Of a stretch of DNA of 5,081 nt, positions 1 to 5,081 are shown in pieces (positions within the stretch are counted from its first letter, which is position 1; the number at the start of each line of letters is the position of its first letter). The notes under the pieces were generated by a model. It saw nothing but the letters and a program-made list of their open reading frames with translations, ran no database searches and was not told the origin of the DNA. The stretch spans positions 201,474-206,554 of the forward strand of contig NVUP01000003.1 of assembly GCA_002401945.1 (NCBI GenBank), read 5' to 3'. The position numbers were made by a program, and so were the translations under genes. Source of the stretch: Paracoccaceae bacterium (GTDB lineage: Bacteria; Pseudomonadota; Alphaproteobacteria; Rhodobacterales; Rhodobacteraceae).

Positions 1-191
1 GCTTTTTTCTCGCCGTCCTTTAGAACGTCGTAGGCCTCGTTGGCCTCTTTAAACTGTCCCTCGGCGTCCGGATCACCTTGGTTCCGGTCGGGGTGCAGCT
101 CTTTGGCTTTCGTGCGAAAACCCTTTTTTATTTCGTCAGCAGAGGCCCCTTTGGCCACGCCGAGAACATCATAATAATCACGCTTGGACAT
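1..191 (-). CDS. dnaJ: Chaperone protein DnaJ, N-terminal part (cut by window edge)
   Basis: Hsp40 co-chaperone that delivers unfolded clients to DnaK and stimulates its ATPase in the cytoplasm. Only the first 63 codons are visible; the gene continues past the left edge. These cover almost the whole J domain: it opens [12 protein letters not shown], has the helix II basic stretch ([11 protein letters not shown]), the diagnostic HPD tripeptide at residues 33-35 followed by RNQGD, and the helix III/IV stretch [11 protein letters not shown]. The G/F region, zinc fingers and C-terminal domains lie outside the window. The ATG at 191-189 is supported by an AAGGA Shine-Dalgarno (complement of 200-204) with 8 nt spacing. 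It follows dnaK on the same strand with a 77-nt gap holding a GC hairpin, so it is probably co-transcribed with dnaK. A J-domain protein other than DnaJ is possible in principle, but the position after dnaK and the close match make DnaJ very likely. Confidence 0.96.
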   Translation of the reverse strand, partial: MSKRDYYDVLGVAKGASADEIKKGFRTKAKELHPDRNQGDPDAEGQFKEANEAYDVLKDGEKK

Positions 192-221
192 CGGTTTATT
201 CCTTCTGCCTCAACGAAAGTA

Positions 222-246
222 GGCCGGCCCCGACTTCGGGCCGGCC
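222..246 (-). terminator. GC-rich stem-loop in the dnaK-dnaJ intergenic gap (attenuator or stability hairpin)
   Basis: A perfect 9-bp inverted repeat, GGCCGGCCC (222-230) and GGGCCGGCC (238-246), encloses a 7-nt loop; a G-U pair can extend it in the minus-strand RNA. It begins 22 nt after the dnaK stop codon and ends about 15 nt before the dnaJ ribosome-binding site. What follows the stem in the dnaK direction is TACTTTCG, not a proper U-run, so a full intrinsic terminator is not supported. I infer a partial attenuator or a 3'-end stabiliser of dnaK mRNA that would give more dnaK than dnaJ transcript. Confidence 0.6.
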
Positions 247-268
247 CGCCTTGGCCTAAATTTGCCGT

Positions 269-2173
269 TTAGGCGCGTTTGTCGTCGTCCAGATCTTCGA
301 ACTCGGCATCGACAATGTCATCGTCAATCGGACCGTCAGCCGGAGTTGGCTCGTCGCCCTCTTCGGCGGTGGCATTTTTGTAGATCGCCTCGCCCAGTTT
401 CATCGCCGCTTCGGTGACGTTCTGGATGCCGGATTTGATCTTGTCCGTATTGTCGGTGTCGATCTCGTCCTTCAGCGCAACAATCGCCAGTTCGATCGCT
501 TCGATGGTGGTTGGATCCACCTTGTCGGCGTGCTCTTCCATCGACCGCTCGGTCGAGTGGATGAGGCTCTCGGCCTGGTTCTTGGCTTCGATCAGCTCGC
601 GGCGTTCTTTATCGGCCTCGGCGTTCTCTTCGGCTTCTTTGACCATCTGATCGATGTCGGCTTCGGATAGGCCACCCGAGGCTTGGATGGTGATCAGCTG
701 CTCTTTGCCGGTGCCTTTGTCTTTGGCACCAACTGAGACGATGCCGTTGGCGTCGATGTCAAAGGTCACTTCGATCTGTGGCAGGCCGCGCGGCGCTGGC
801 GGGATGCTTTCCAGGTTGAACTGACCGAGGATCTTGTTGTCCGCAGCCATTTCACGCTCACCCTGGAACACCCGGATGGTCACGGCGTTCTGGTTATCTT
901 CGGCGGTCGAGAACACCTGCGACTTTTTGGTCGGGATGGTGGTGTTACGGTCGATCAAGCGGGTGAACACGCCCCCCAGGGTTTCGATGCCCAGCGACAG
1001 CGGCGTCACATCCAACAGCACCACGTCTTTGACGTCGCCCTGCAGAACACCGGCCTGAATGGCGGCGCCCATGGCAACAACTTCGTCCGGGTTCACACCC
1101 TTGTGCGGCTCTTTGCCAAAGAACTTGGTCACTTCGGCAATGACTTTGGGCATCCGGGTCATACCACCCACCAGAACCACTTCGTCGATGTCAGACGCGG
1201 ACAGGCCGGCGTCTTTCAGCGCAGCAGCGCAGGGCTTCATCGAGGCTTTGATCAGGTCGTTGACCAGGCTTTCCAGCTTGGCGCGGGTCAGCTTCATCAC
1301 CATGTGCAGCGGCGCGCCGTCTTTGCCCATCGAGATGAACGGCTGGTTGATCTCGGTCTGCGAGGTCGAGGACAGTTCGATCTTGGCCTTTTCAGCGGCT
1401 TCGCGCAGCCGTTGCAGAGCCATCTTGTCCTTGGACAGATCGACGCCGTGTTCTTTTTTGAACTGGTCGGCCAGATATTTGACGATGCGCATGTCAAAGT
1501 CTTCGCCACCCAGGAAGGTGTCGCCGTTGGTCGATTTGACTTCAAACAAGCCGTCGTCGATTTCCAGAATGGTGACGTCAAAAGTACCGCCGCCGAGGTC
1601 ATAAACCGCGATGGTCTGGGTTTCTACTTTGTCCAGGCCATAGGCCAGTGCCGCTGCGGTCGGCTCGTTGATGATACGCAGCACTTCGAGACCAGCGATC
1701 TTGCCGGCGTCTTTGGTGGCCTGACGCTGGGCGTCGTTGAAGTAGGCCGGAACGGTGATCACCGCTTGGGTCACTTCTTCGCCAAGATAGCTCTCGGCGG
1801 TTTCTTTCATCTTGCCCAGAGTGAAGGCGGAGATTTGCGAAGGCGAATATTTTTCGCCGCGGGCCTGAACCCAGGCGTCGCCATTGCCACCGTCAACGAT
1901 GGTATAGGGCACCATCTTTTTATCTTTGGAGACGGCTTTGTCGTCAAAGCGGCGACCGATCAGGCGTTTGACGCCATGTACGGTGTTTTCCGGGTTGGTG
2001 ACGGCTTGACGTTTGGCCGGCTGGCCAACCAGACGTTCGTCTTCGGTAAAGGCGACGACGGACGGGGTGGTCCGGGCGCCTTCGGCGTTTTCGATCACGC
2101 GAGGCTGCGATCCGTCCATGATGGCCACACAGGAGTTGGTGGTTCCCAGGTCAATGCCAATAACTTTGCTCAT
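269..2173 (-). CDS. dnaK: Molecular chaperone DnaK (Hsp70)
   Basis: Cytoplasmic ATP-driven Hsp70 that binds exposed hydrophobic peptides, working with DnaJ and the nucleotide-exchange factor GrpE. The 634-residue length is normal for bacterial DnaK. The nucleotide-binding domain shows phosphate loop 1 GIDLGTTNS (6-14), the catalytic lysine K69 in VKRLIGRRF, phosphate loop 2 DLGGGTFDV (192-200) with the autophosphorylation-site threonine T197, and the Hsp70 signature [12 protein letters not shown] (333-344). The interdomain linker VVLLDVTPL (384-392) follows, then the substrate-binding beta domain (about 393-505), a charged helical lid (about 506-600) and a disordered acidic tail. All hallmark residues are present and nothing is truncated. 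The ATG at 2173-2171 has an AAAGGGA Shine-Dalgarno with 9 nt spacing; the stop is TAA. dnaJ follows on the same strand. Expression is probably heat-shock controlled through the promoter-like element at 2284-2312. No grpE gene is present in the window. Confidence 0.99.
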   Translation of the reverse strand: MSKVIGIDLGTTNSCVAIMDGSQPRVIENAEGARTTPSVVAFTEDERLVGQPAKRQAVTNPENTVHGVKRLIGRRFDDKAVSKDKKMVPYTIVDGGNGDAWVQARGEKYSPSQISAFTLGKMKETAESYLGEEVTQAVITVPAYFNDAQRQATKDAGKIAGLEVLRIINEPTAAALAYGLDKVETQTIAVYDLGGGTFDVTILEIDDGLFEVKSTNGDTFLGGEDFDMRIVKYLADQFKKEHGVDLSKDKMALQRLREAAEKAKIELSSTSQTEINQPFISMGKDGAPLHMVMKLTRAKLESLVNDLIKASMKPCAAALKDAGLSASDIDEVVLVGGMTRMPKVIAEVTKFFGKEPHKGVNPDEVVAMGAAIQAGVLQGDVKDVVLLDVTPLSLGIETLGGVFTRLIDRNTTIPTKKSQVFSTAEDNQNAVTIRVFQGEREMAADNKILGQFNLESIPPAPRGLPQIEVTFDIDANGIVSVGAKDKGTGKEQLITIQASGGLSEADIDQMVKEAEENAEADKERRELIEAKNQAESLIHSTERSMEEHADKVDPTTIEAIELAIVALKDEIDTDNTDKIKSGIQNVTEAAMKLGEAIYKNATAEEGDEPTPADGPIDDDIVDAEFEDLDDDKRA

Positions 2174-2250
2174 ACTGTTCGATCCCTTTACTTCATAAGG
2201 CGATTACCCGAGGTCAGAACCCGTTTCGGCATCCAGACCCCGATTCACTT

Positions 2251-2274
2251 GCGCAATGGCCTACACCATTGTGC
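2251..2274 (-). promoter_or_regulatory. Dyad in the dnaK leader, possible 5'-terminal mRNA hairpin
   Basis: GCGCAATGG (2251-2259) and CCATTGTGC (2266-2274) form an inverted repeat with a 6-nt loop. Read as dnaK leader RNA, the stem has 8 pairs and one A-C mismatch, with an unbroken CAATGG/CCATTG core. From the predicted -10 at 2284-2289 the transcript would start near 2277, so this hairpin would sit within the first few nucleotides of the mRNA, about 80 nt before the dnaK ribosome-binding site. A 5'-end stem often protects mRNA from RNase E-type decay; it could instead be a protein-binding operator. It is not the CIRCE/HrcA operator (TTAGCACTC-N9-GAGTGCTAA). Function is inferred from position only. 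Confidence 0.4.
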
Positions 2275-2283
2275 GTCCCGGCG

Positions 2284-2312
2284 TATATAGGGAGCAGAAA
2301 AGAGCCCTGCAA
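2284..2312 (-). promoter_or_regulatory. Putative dnaK promoter (sigma32/RpoH-like or sigma70-like)
   Basis: On the minus strand TTGCAG (2312-2307) and TATATA (2289-2284) are separated by 17 bp, and the -10 is preceded by CCC, giving the string CTCCCTATATA. Alphaproteobacterial RpoH promoters of chaperone genes typically combine a TTG-containing -35 with a C-rich CCTATAT-type -10, so this fits a heat-shock promoter; it is also acceptable for the housekeeping sigma factor. Predicted start near 2277, giving a leader of about 100 nt. Assignment to RpoH is inference from sequence likeness and from the identity of the downstream gene. Confidence 0.55.
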
Positions 2313-2386
2313 CCATCACATGGCACCGGATTATGCGAATCTATGCGGTTTTTTGAATGGGCTTGGTTAAGATTGGAATAACGACG

Positions 2387-2989
2387 ATGGTCATGCTGCG
2401 TCTGCGCGGGTTTGAAATCCACAAGGGTTATCTGGATTTAGCGGCACAACGGGCGCTGATCGAGGCCCTGAGGCCGGTATTAAAAGCGGCCCCATTGTTT
2501 TCGCCCAGCGTACCGGGAGGGGGGCAGATGTCGGTGCGAATGACCTCGGCTGGGGCGTTCGGCTGGTATTCGGATGCCTCTGGCTATCGCTATGCGGACA
2601 CCCATCCCAAGGGACAAGCCTGGCCAAAGATCCCGGACGCGGTACTGGCGATTTGGCAGCAGTTGACTGGGGTGGACCGGCAGCCCGAATGCTGTTTGCT
2701 GAATTATTATGGCGAAGATGCAAAAATGGGGCTGCATCAGGACAAGGACGAGGCGGATTTTTCTTATCCGGTGGTTTCGGTGTCCTTGGGCGATGACGGG
2801 CTGTTTCGCATGGGCAATCAGACCCGTGGCGGCAAGACGGAATCGCTCTGGCTCAGCTCGGGCGATGTGGTGGTGATGGGAGGCGAGGCGCGGTTGACCT
2901 ATCACGGGGTGGATCGGATTCGTTATAAATCCTCGCGGTTGCTGCCCAAGGGGGGCCGAATCAACCTGACCCTGCGGGTGGTGACCTGA
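2387..2989 (+). CDS. alkB: AlkB-family alpha-ketoglutarate-dependent dioxygenase (alkylated DNA/RNA repair)
   Basis: Fe(II)/2-oxoglutarate dioxygenase that oxidatively removes methyl groups from 1-methyladenine and 3-methylcytosine in DNA or RNA, releasing formaldehyde. In the 200-aa product the iron ligands are H117 and D119 in LHQDKDE and H173 in LTYHGVD. The 2-oxoglutarate-binding arginines are R191 and R197 in RINLTLR, with N106 and Y108 in LLNYYG. The nucleotide-binding loop MSVRMTSAGAFGW...GYRY places W60 and Y67 where E. coli AlkB has W69 and Y76. Spacing and length match the bacterial AlkB group, so it should be active. Three in-frame ATGs exist (2357, 2387, 2393). I prefer 2387, which has GGAA at 2375-2378 with 8 nt spacing; 2357 has no ribosome-binding site and adds ten unconserved residues; 2393 is a reasonable alternative. 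It is divergent from dnaK. No ada gene adjoins it and I could not identify a convincing promoter. Confidence 0.95.
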   Translation: MVMLRLRGFEIHKGYLDLAAQRALIEALRPVLKAAPLFSPSVPGGGQMSVRMTSAGAFGWYSDASGYRYADTHPKGQAWPKIPDAVLAIWQQLTGVDRQPECCLLNYYGEDAKMGLHQDKDEADFSYPVVSVSLGDDGLFRMGNQTRGGKTESLWLSSGDVVVMGGEARLTYHGVDRIRYKSSRLLPKGGRINLTLRVVT

Positions 2990-3023
2990 GAACCTCATGT
3001 GGTGAATATTTGCTGAGGAAGTA

Positions 3024-3053
3024 CTTGGCGCAGGCAGAGAAACTGCCCATATA
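3024..3053 (+). promoter_or_regulatory. Possible promoter abutting the acyltransferase start codon
   Basis: CTTGGC (3024-3029) is followed after 16 bp by CCCATATA (3046-3053), which resembles a sigma32-type pair; read as sigma70 it is TTGGCG-17-CATATA. The usual distance from the -10 puts the transcription start at about 3060, the A of the ATG start codon, which would give a leaderless message. The match is moderate and the gene could instead be transcribed from upstream together with alkB, 70 nt away. Confidence 0.3.
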
Positions 3054-3060
3054 GTGGGCA
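3044..3060 (+). repeat. Small inverted repeat overlapping the acyltransferase start codon
   Basis: TGCCCA (3044-3049) and TGGGCA (3055-3060) are perfect 6-bp arms around a TATAG loop. The right arm ends on the A of the ATG. In a read-through transcript from alkB the hairpin would mask the start; the purine-rich GAGAAA at 3037-3042 lies just before it, too far (about 17 nt) from the ATG for a normal ribosome-binding site unless the hairpin folds. It also overlaps the possible -10 element, so it could equally be a DNA operator or chance. Confidence 0.35.
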
Positions 3061-3935
3061 TGATTACACGTCCGGTCAAATACGCTTGGCAACATGTCAG
3101 GTATGTTCCTCTCTGGTCATTGCTGACAGTGTCGCGTTGGCGCTCGTTCGAATCGCGTTCGGCTGTGCTTGGGCGCGCTGCTGGCGCCGTGATGCGCTGG
3201 TTCCCGATTGCGCGGCGTCGGTTTAACCGCGAAGTGAAGCGGGTGTTTCCCGATATGACCCGGCATGAGCGCAATTGTTTGCGGCGCCGAATGGGGCAGA
3301 ACATGGGTCAGACCCTGTTTGAGATCTATCACAACGCTGAGTTCCACACCCGGCTGGACCATTTTCACGTCTCAGGGCCAGGATTGGCTGCAATTGAGGC
3401 GGCGCAGGCGGCAGGCAAGGGCGCCGTTATCGTCTCGGGGCATTTTGGCCAGTGGGAGGCGGTGCGCGCCTCGCTCAAGGCGCGCGGCATCGAAGTTGGC
3501 GCCGTATATCGCCGTCAGAGCAATCGCCACTACCAGCGCCGTTTGCTGGCCGGAATTGAGGCCGGCGGGTTGCCGATTATGGAAACCGGCCGGGTTGGCA
3601 CCAAGACGTTGATCCGGCACCTGCGTGCCGGTGGAGTGGTGGCGATACTGCTGGACGAGAAACACCCGGACGGCGCGAAGCTGCCATTTTTGGGACACCC
3701 GGCGCTGACCTCTCTGGCGGCAGCGCAGCTAGCCTTGAAATATGACCTGCCGATGGTTCCGGCTTTTGGCACGCGCATCGGCGATGGCAGTGATTTTGCG
3801 GTCGAATATGAAGCGCCGATCGTCCATAGCGACGCGGTGACCATGACGCAGGCGTTCAATGACAGCCTGTCAGCGCGCATCCGGGAACATCCGGATCAAT
3901 GGTACTGGTTGCTGAATCGCTGGCAGGGGGCATAG
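3060..3935 (+). CDS. Lysophospholipid/lipid A acyltransferase family protein (LpxL/HtrB-like)
   Basis: Member of the LpxL/HtrB (lauroyl/myristoyl) acyltransferase family, inner-membrane enzymes that transfer an acyl chain from acyl-ACP to lipid A precursors. The 291-aa product has the HX4E catalytic motif as SGHFGQWE (H128, E133), followed by VYRRQSN (149-155), a region corresponding to the family's second conserved block, and LLDEKHPDGAKLPFLG (197-212), matching the usual D(Q/E)...G...PFFG block. It ends with the typical QWYWLLNRW; the family often has H where N appears here. The hydrophobic N-terminus (PLWSLLTV, AGAVMRWF) is followed by a basic stretch and fits peripheral or single-pass membrane anchoring. 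Start choice: GTG at 3054 and ATG at 3060 are both in frame and neither has a good ribosome-binding site; ATG 3060 is preferred. Exact acceptor (lipid A secondary acylation or another lysolipid) cannot be fixed from sequence. It lies 70 nt after alkB and converges on the permease gene. Confidence 0.88.
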   Translation: MITRPVKYAWQHVRYVPLWSLLTVSRWRSFESRSAVLGRAAGAVMRWFPIARRRFNREVKRVFPDMTRHERNCLRRRMGQNMGQTLFEIYHNAEFHTRLDHFHVSGPGLAAIEAAQAAGKGAVIVSGHFGQWEAVRASLKARGIEVGAVYRRQSNRHYQRRLLAGIEAGGLPIMETGRVGTKTLIRHLRAGGVVAILLDEKHPDGAKLPFLGHPALTSLAAAQLALKYDLPMVPAFGTRIGDGSDFAVEYEAPIVHSDAVTMTQAFNDSLSARIREHPDQWYWLLNRWQGA

Positions 3936-3960
3936 GGCGGCCTCCGGTCAATGCCATAAA

Positions 3961-4782
3961 TCAGCGCCGCGCGCCCCAACTGATTGAGACCTGACGGCGG
4001 GTGTAAAACTCGCCCATCAACCCGATCACGATCAGCACCAGTGCCACCCAGGCGGCATATTCCCAGTTGCTGTTGTGTGGGTTGTAATTGATGAAAACGT
4101 ATCCGCGTGCCTGATCAATACAATGAAACAGCGGGTTCCAGTCGAACATCGACAGCATGAAGCTTGGCAGGGTATTGGCGAGAAACATTTTGCCCGATGC
4201 TATCATATTGGCACGCTGATAGATGGTGGTGACAATGGCAACGATATTGGGTGCCCAGGGTTTTAATACCAGCAAAATTAGCCCCACGCCCACGCCCCCG
4301 ATCCACGCCAACAACAACATGCCAAAGGCAGGAATCGGTTCTTCAATATGCAGCGGTGTAAAGGCGACGTGATAGACCAGCAGGATGATGAACAGCGACA
4401 GCACCTGAATGTACAGCGATCCGAGGGCCGCTGACAAAATTGCAACCATTGTGTTCATCGGCGCGTGCTGCATCATCGGGCTGCTTGGGCCTTCGGCACC
4501 GGCGACTGCGCCTACTGCCTTAGTGTGTATAATGAACAGGAAAATACCGGACATCACATAGAGCAGAAAATCACCGCGAACGGCCGCGCCCCTCATGTTC
4601 AGTACTGAGAACATCACATAAAAAACGGCAACCATCAGCAGGGTCTGTAGTACGTTCAACCACAGTGCCATAAAGGCATTGTTGTGTTTGGATCGCACGC
4701 TGCGCACGATAGAATGAAACACCACCTCGGACATTGTGAGGAAGCCGGAAAAGGCTGTCGGCTGTGTGGATTGTTGAAACAT
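3961..4782 (-). CDS. ABC-2 type transporter permease, polysaccharide export (KpsM/Wzm-like)
   Basis: Inner-membrane subunit of an ABC exporter of the capsule/O-antigen type, expected to pair with a KpsT/Wzt-like ATPase. The 273-aa product has a short cytoplasmic N-terminus with a basic patch (VRSVRSKHNN, 26-35), then hydrophobic segments at about 38-62, 72-90, 111-141, 152-173 and 243-258, plus an amphipathic stretch around 177-205. The motif FDWNPLFHCIDQARGYVF (213-230) before the last membrane helix is characteristic of ABC-2 polysaccharide exporters. It ends with a basic tail (SWGARR). The frame is open back to a TTG at 4863, but the predicted promoter (-10 at 4849-4854, start near 4842) lies inside that extension, so the ATG at 4782-4780 is the likely start; its Shine-Dalgarno (AGG, 12 nt away) is weak. 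No ATPase gene is adjacent on either side, so the substrate is unknown and its partner must be encoded elsewhere. Confidence 0.88.
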   Translation of the reverse strand: MFQQSTQPTAFSGFLTMSEVVFHSIVRSVRSKHNNAFMALWLNVLQTLLMVAVFYVMFSVLNMRGAAVRGDFLLYVMSGIFLFIIHTKAVGAVAGAEGPSSPMMQHAPMNTMVAILSAALGSLYIQVLSLFIILLVYHVAFTPLHIEEPIPAFGMLLLAWIGGVGVGLILLVLKPWAPNIVAIVTTIYQRANMIASGKMFLANTLPSFMLSMFDWNPLFHCIDQARGYVFINYNPHNSNWEYAAWVALVLIVIGLMGEFYTRRQVSISWGARR

Positions 4783-4848
4783 GATATCTGTGAACCTGAA
4801 ACTCTGCTCAAAAACGGCACGGATTTCTTGCTGTTCCGTTGCTGCGCT

Positions 4849-4877
4849 ATCATAAGGGGGCAAAGGTGTATTTTCAA
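4849..4877 (-). promoter_or_regulatory. Sigma70-type promoter for the ABC permease gene
   Basis: On the minus strand TTGAAA (4877-4872) and TATGAT (4854-4849) are separated by exactly 17 bp; each hexamer matches five of six consensus positions. The predicted start near 4842 gives a leader of about 60 nt to the ATG at 4782. This is the best housekeeping-type promoter in the window and helps to fix the permease start. Confidence 0.65.
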
Positions 4878-4892
4878 CAAATCCCGTGCGGT

Positions 4893-4896
4893 GGAG
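4893..4896 (+). promoter_or_regulatory. Ribosome-binding site deciding the GTG start of the cysQ-like gene
   Basis: GGAG with 7 nt (T-rich) spacing to the GTG at 4904. It selects this GTG over the in-frame GTG at 4886, which has no purine-rich site, and over the ATG at 4911, which is in another frame and meets a stop after six codons. Confidence 0.75.
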
Positions 4897-4903
4897 TTTT
4901 TTT

Positions 4904-5081
4904 GTGACTTATGATGCTCTTATACCCGTGATCCGTCAGTTGGCCATCGAGGCAGGCGACAAGATTATGGAAATCTATAATTCAGATGATTTCGAGGTGA
5001 AACAGAAGTCGGACGATAGTCCGGTAACCGCGGCGGACGAAGCGGCGGATGCGCTGATTTCGGCGGGGCTGCGGGCCGCAT
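4904..5081 (+). CDS. cysQ: 3'(2'),5'-bisphosphate nucleotidase CysQ-like (inositol monophosphatase family), N-terminal part
   Basis: Only the first 59 codons are in the window; the gene continues past the right edge. The translation starts VTYDALIPVIRQLAIEAGDKIMEIY and carries KQKSDDSPVTAADEAAD, the conserved N-terminal block of CysQ proteins (K-x-D-x-SPVT-x-AD-x-A). CysQ is a Mg2+-dependent phosphatase that converts 3'-phosphoadenosine 5'-phosphate to AMP, preventing toxic build-up during sulfate assimilation; it is cytoplasmic or inner-membrane associated. The metal-binding E-E and D-P-(I/L)-D-G-T motifs lie beyond the edge, so another inositol monophosphatase family member cannot be fully excluded. 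The GTG start is supported by GGAG at 7 nt. It is divergent from the permease gene; a weak plus-strand promoter candidate (TTGCTG 4828-4833, 16 bp, TCATAA 4850-4855) overlaps the permease promoter. Confidence 0.87.
   Translation, partial: MTYDALIPVIRQLAIEAGDKIMEIYNSDDFEVKQKSDDSPVTAADEAADALISAGLRAA

Noticed and set aside
1059..1604. A second plus-strand open frame (181 codons) inside dnaK.
   Set aside because: It is in a different frame from the longer antisense ORF and has low-complexity Ser/Arg-rich translation; a shadow of dnaK codon use.
1103..2290. A 395-codon open frame on the plus strand, antisense to dnaK and its leader.
   Set aside because: Long antisense frames opposite dnaK/Hsp70 are a well-known by-product of its codon bias. 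The frame starts at a GTG inside dnaK without a ribosome-binding site, its translation shows no recognisable domain, and dnaK on the other strand is unambiguous.
2332..2347. TATGCG repeated twice with 10-bp phasing upstream of alkB.
   Set aside because: Six-base direct repeats are too short to be meaningful without conservation data.
2993..3018. CCTCA...TGAGG inverted repeat after alkB, considered as a terminator.
   Set aside because: The 5-bp arms are separated by 16 nt and there is no following T-run; likely chance.
2480..3304. A 274-codon minus-strand open frame across alkB and the start of the acyltransferase gene.
   Set aside because: It runs antisense to two clearly recognisable proteins and spans the gap between them; its translation is rich in R, H, P and Q with no domain.
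3936..3960. Possible bidirectional terminator between the convergent acyltransferase and permease genes.
   Set aside because: The 25-bp gap has no solid stem with a U-tract on either strand; only scattered GC-rich complementarity extending into the permease gene.
4783..4863. A 27-residue N-terminal extension of the permease from a TTG at 4863.
   Set aside because: The extension has no ribosome-binding site, is not membrane-like, and contains the predicted -10 element and transcription start of the same gene.
4684..4914. A 76-codon plus-strand open frame overlapping the permease 5' end and the cysQ-like start.
   Set aside because: Antisense to the permease, no domain, and it overlaps the real GTG start and ribosome-binding site of the cysQ-like gene in another frame.

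Overview
The window looks like chromosomal DNA from an alphaproteobacterium, most likely Rhodobacterales (Roseobacter/Rhodobacter group). I infer this from the moderately high GC content, the dnaK-dnaJ order, the DnaK C-terminus ending in an acidic '[18 protein letters not shown]' tail, and the character of the AlkB, ABC-2 permease and CysQ-like proteins. No database search was possible, so the taxonomic call is recognition only.

Layout. The left part (1-2173, minus strand) is the Hsp70 chaperone pair: complete dnaK (634 aa) followed by the 5' end of dnaJ, which is cut by the window edge. A very GC-rich hairpin sits in the short gap between them. Upstream of dnaK (about 2174-2312) there is a promoter-like pair, a long leader and a dyad that would fold at the extreme 5' end of the transcript. 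Divergently from dnaK, on the plus strand, lie an AlkB-type DNA/RNA demethylase gene (2387-2989) and an LpxL/HtrB-family acyltransferase gene (3060-3935). The acyltransferase converges, with a 25-bp gap, on a minus-strand ABC-2 type permease of the KpsM/Wzm polysaccharide-export kind (4782-3961). Divergent from the permease, a plus-strand cysQ-like 3'(2'),5'-bisphosphate nucleotidase gene begins at 4904 and runs off the right edge.

How the genes relate. DnaK and DnaJ form one protein-folding machine. AlkB repairs alkylated bases. The acyltransferase and the permease both point to the cell envelope (lipid A or lipid acylation, and surface polysaccharide export), but they are transcribed towards each other and are not an operon. 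CysQ recycles the nucleotide by-product of sulfate assimilation and sulfation. Apart from dnaK-dnaJ, the window is a set of short independent transcription units typical of a core chromosome.

I see no mobile element, CRISPR array, tRNA, rRNA or phage gene, and no convincing new system. The points worth checking are regulatory: the dnaK leader dyad, the dnaK-dnaJ hairpin, a possible leaderless or hairpin-masked start of the acyltransferase gene, and an export permease with no ATPase gene next to it.
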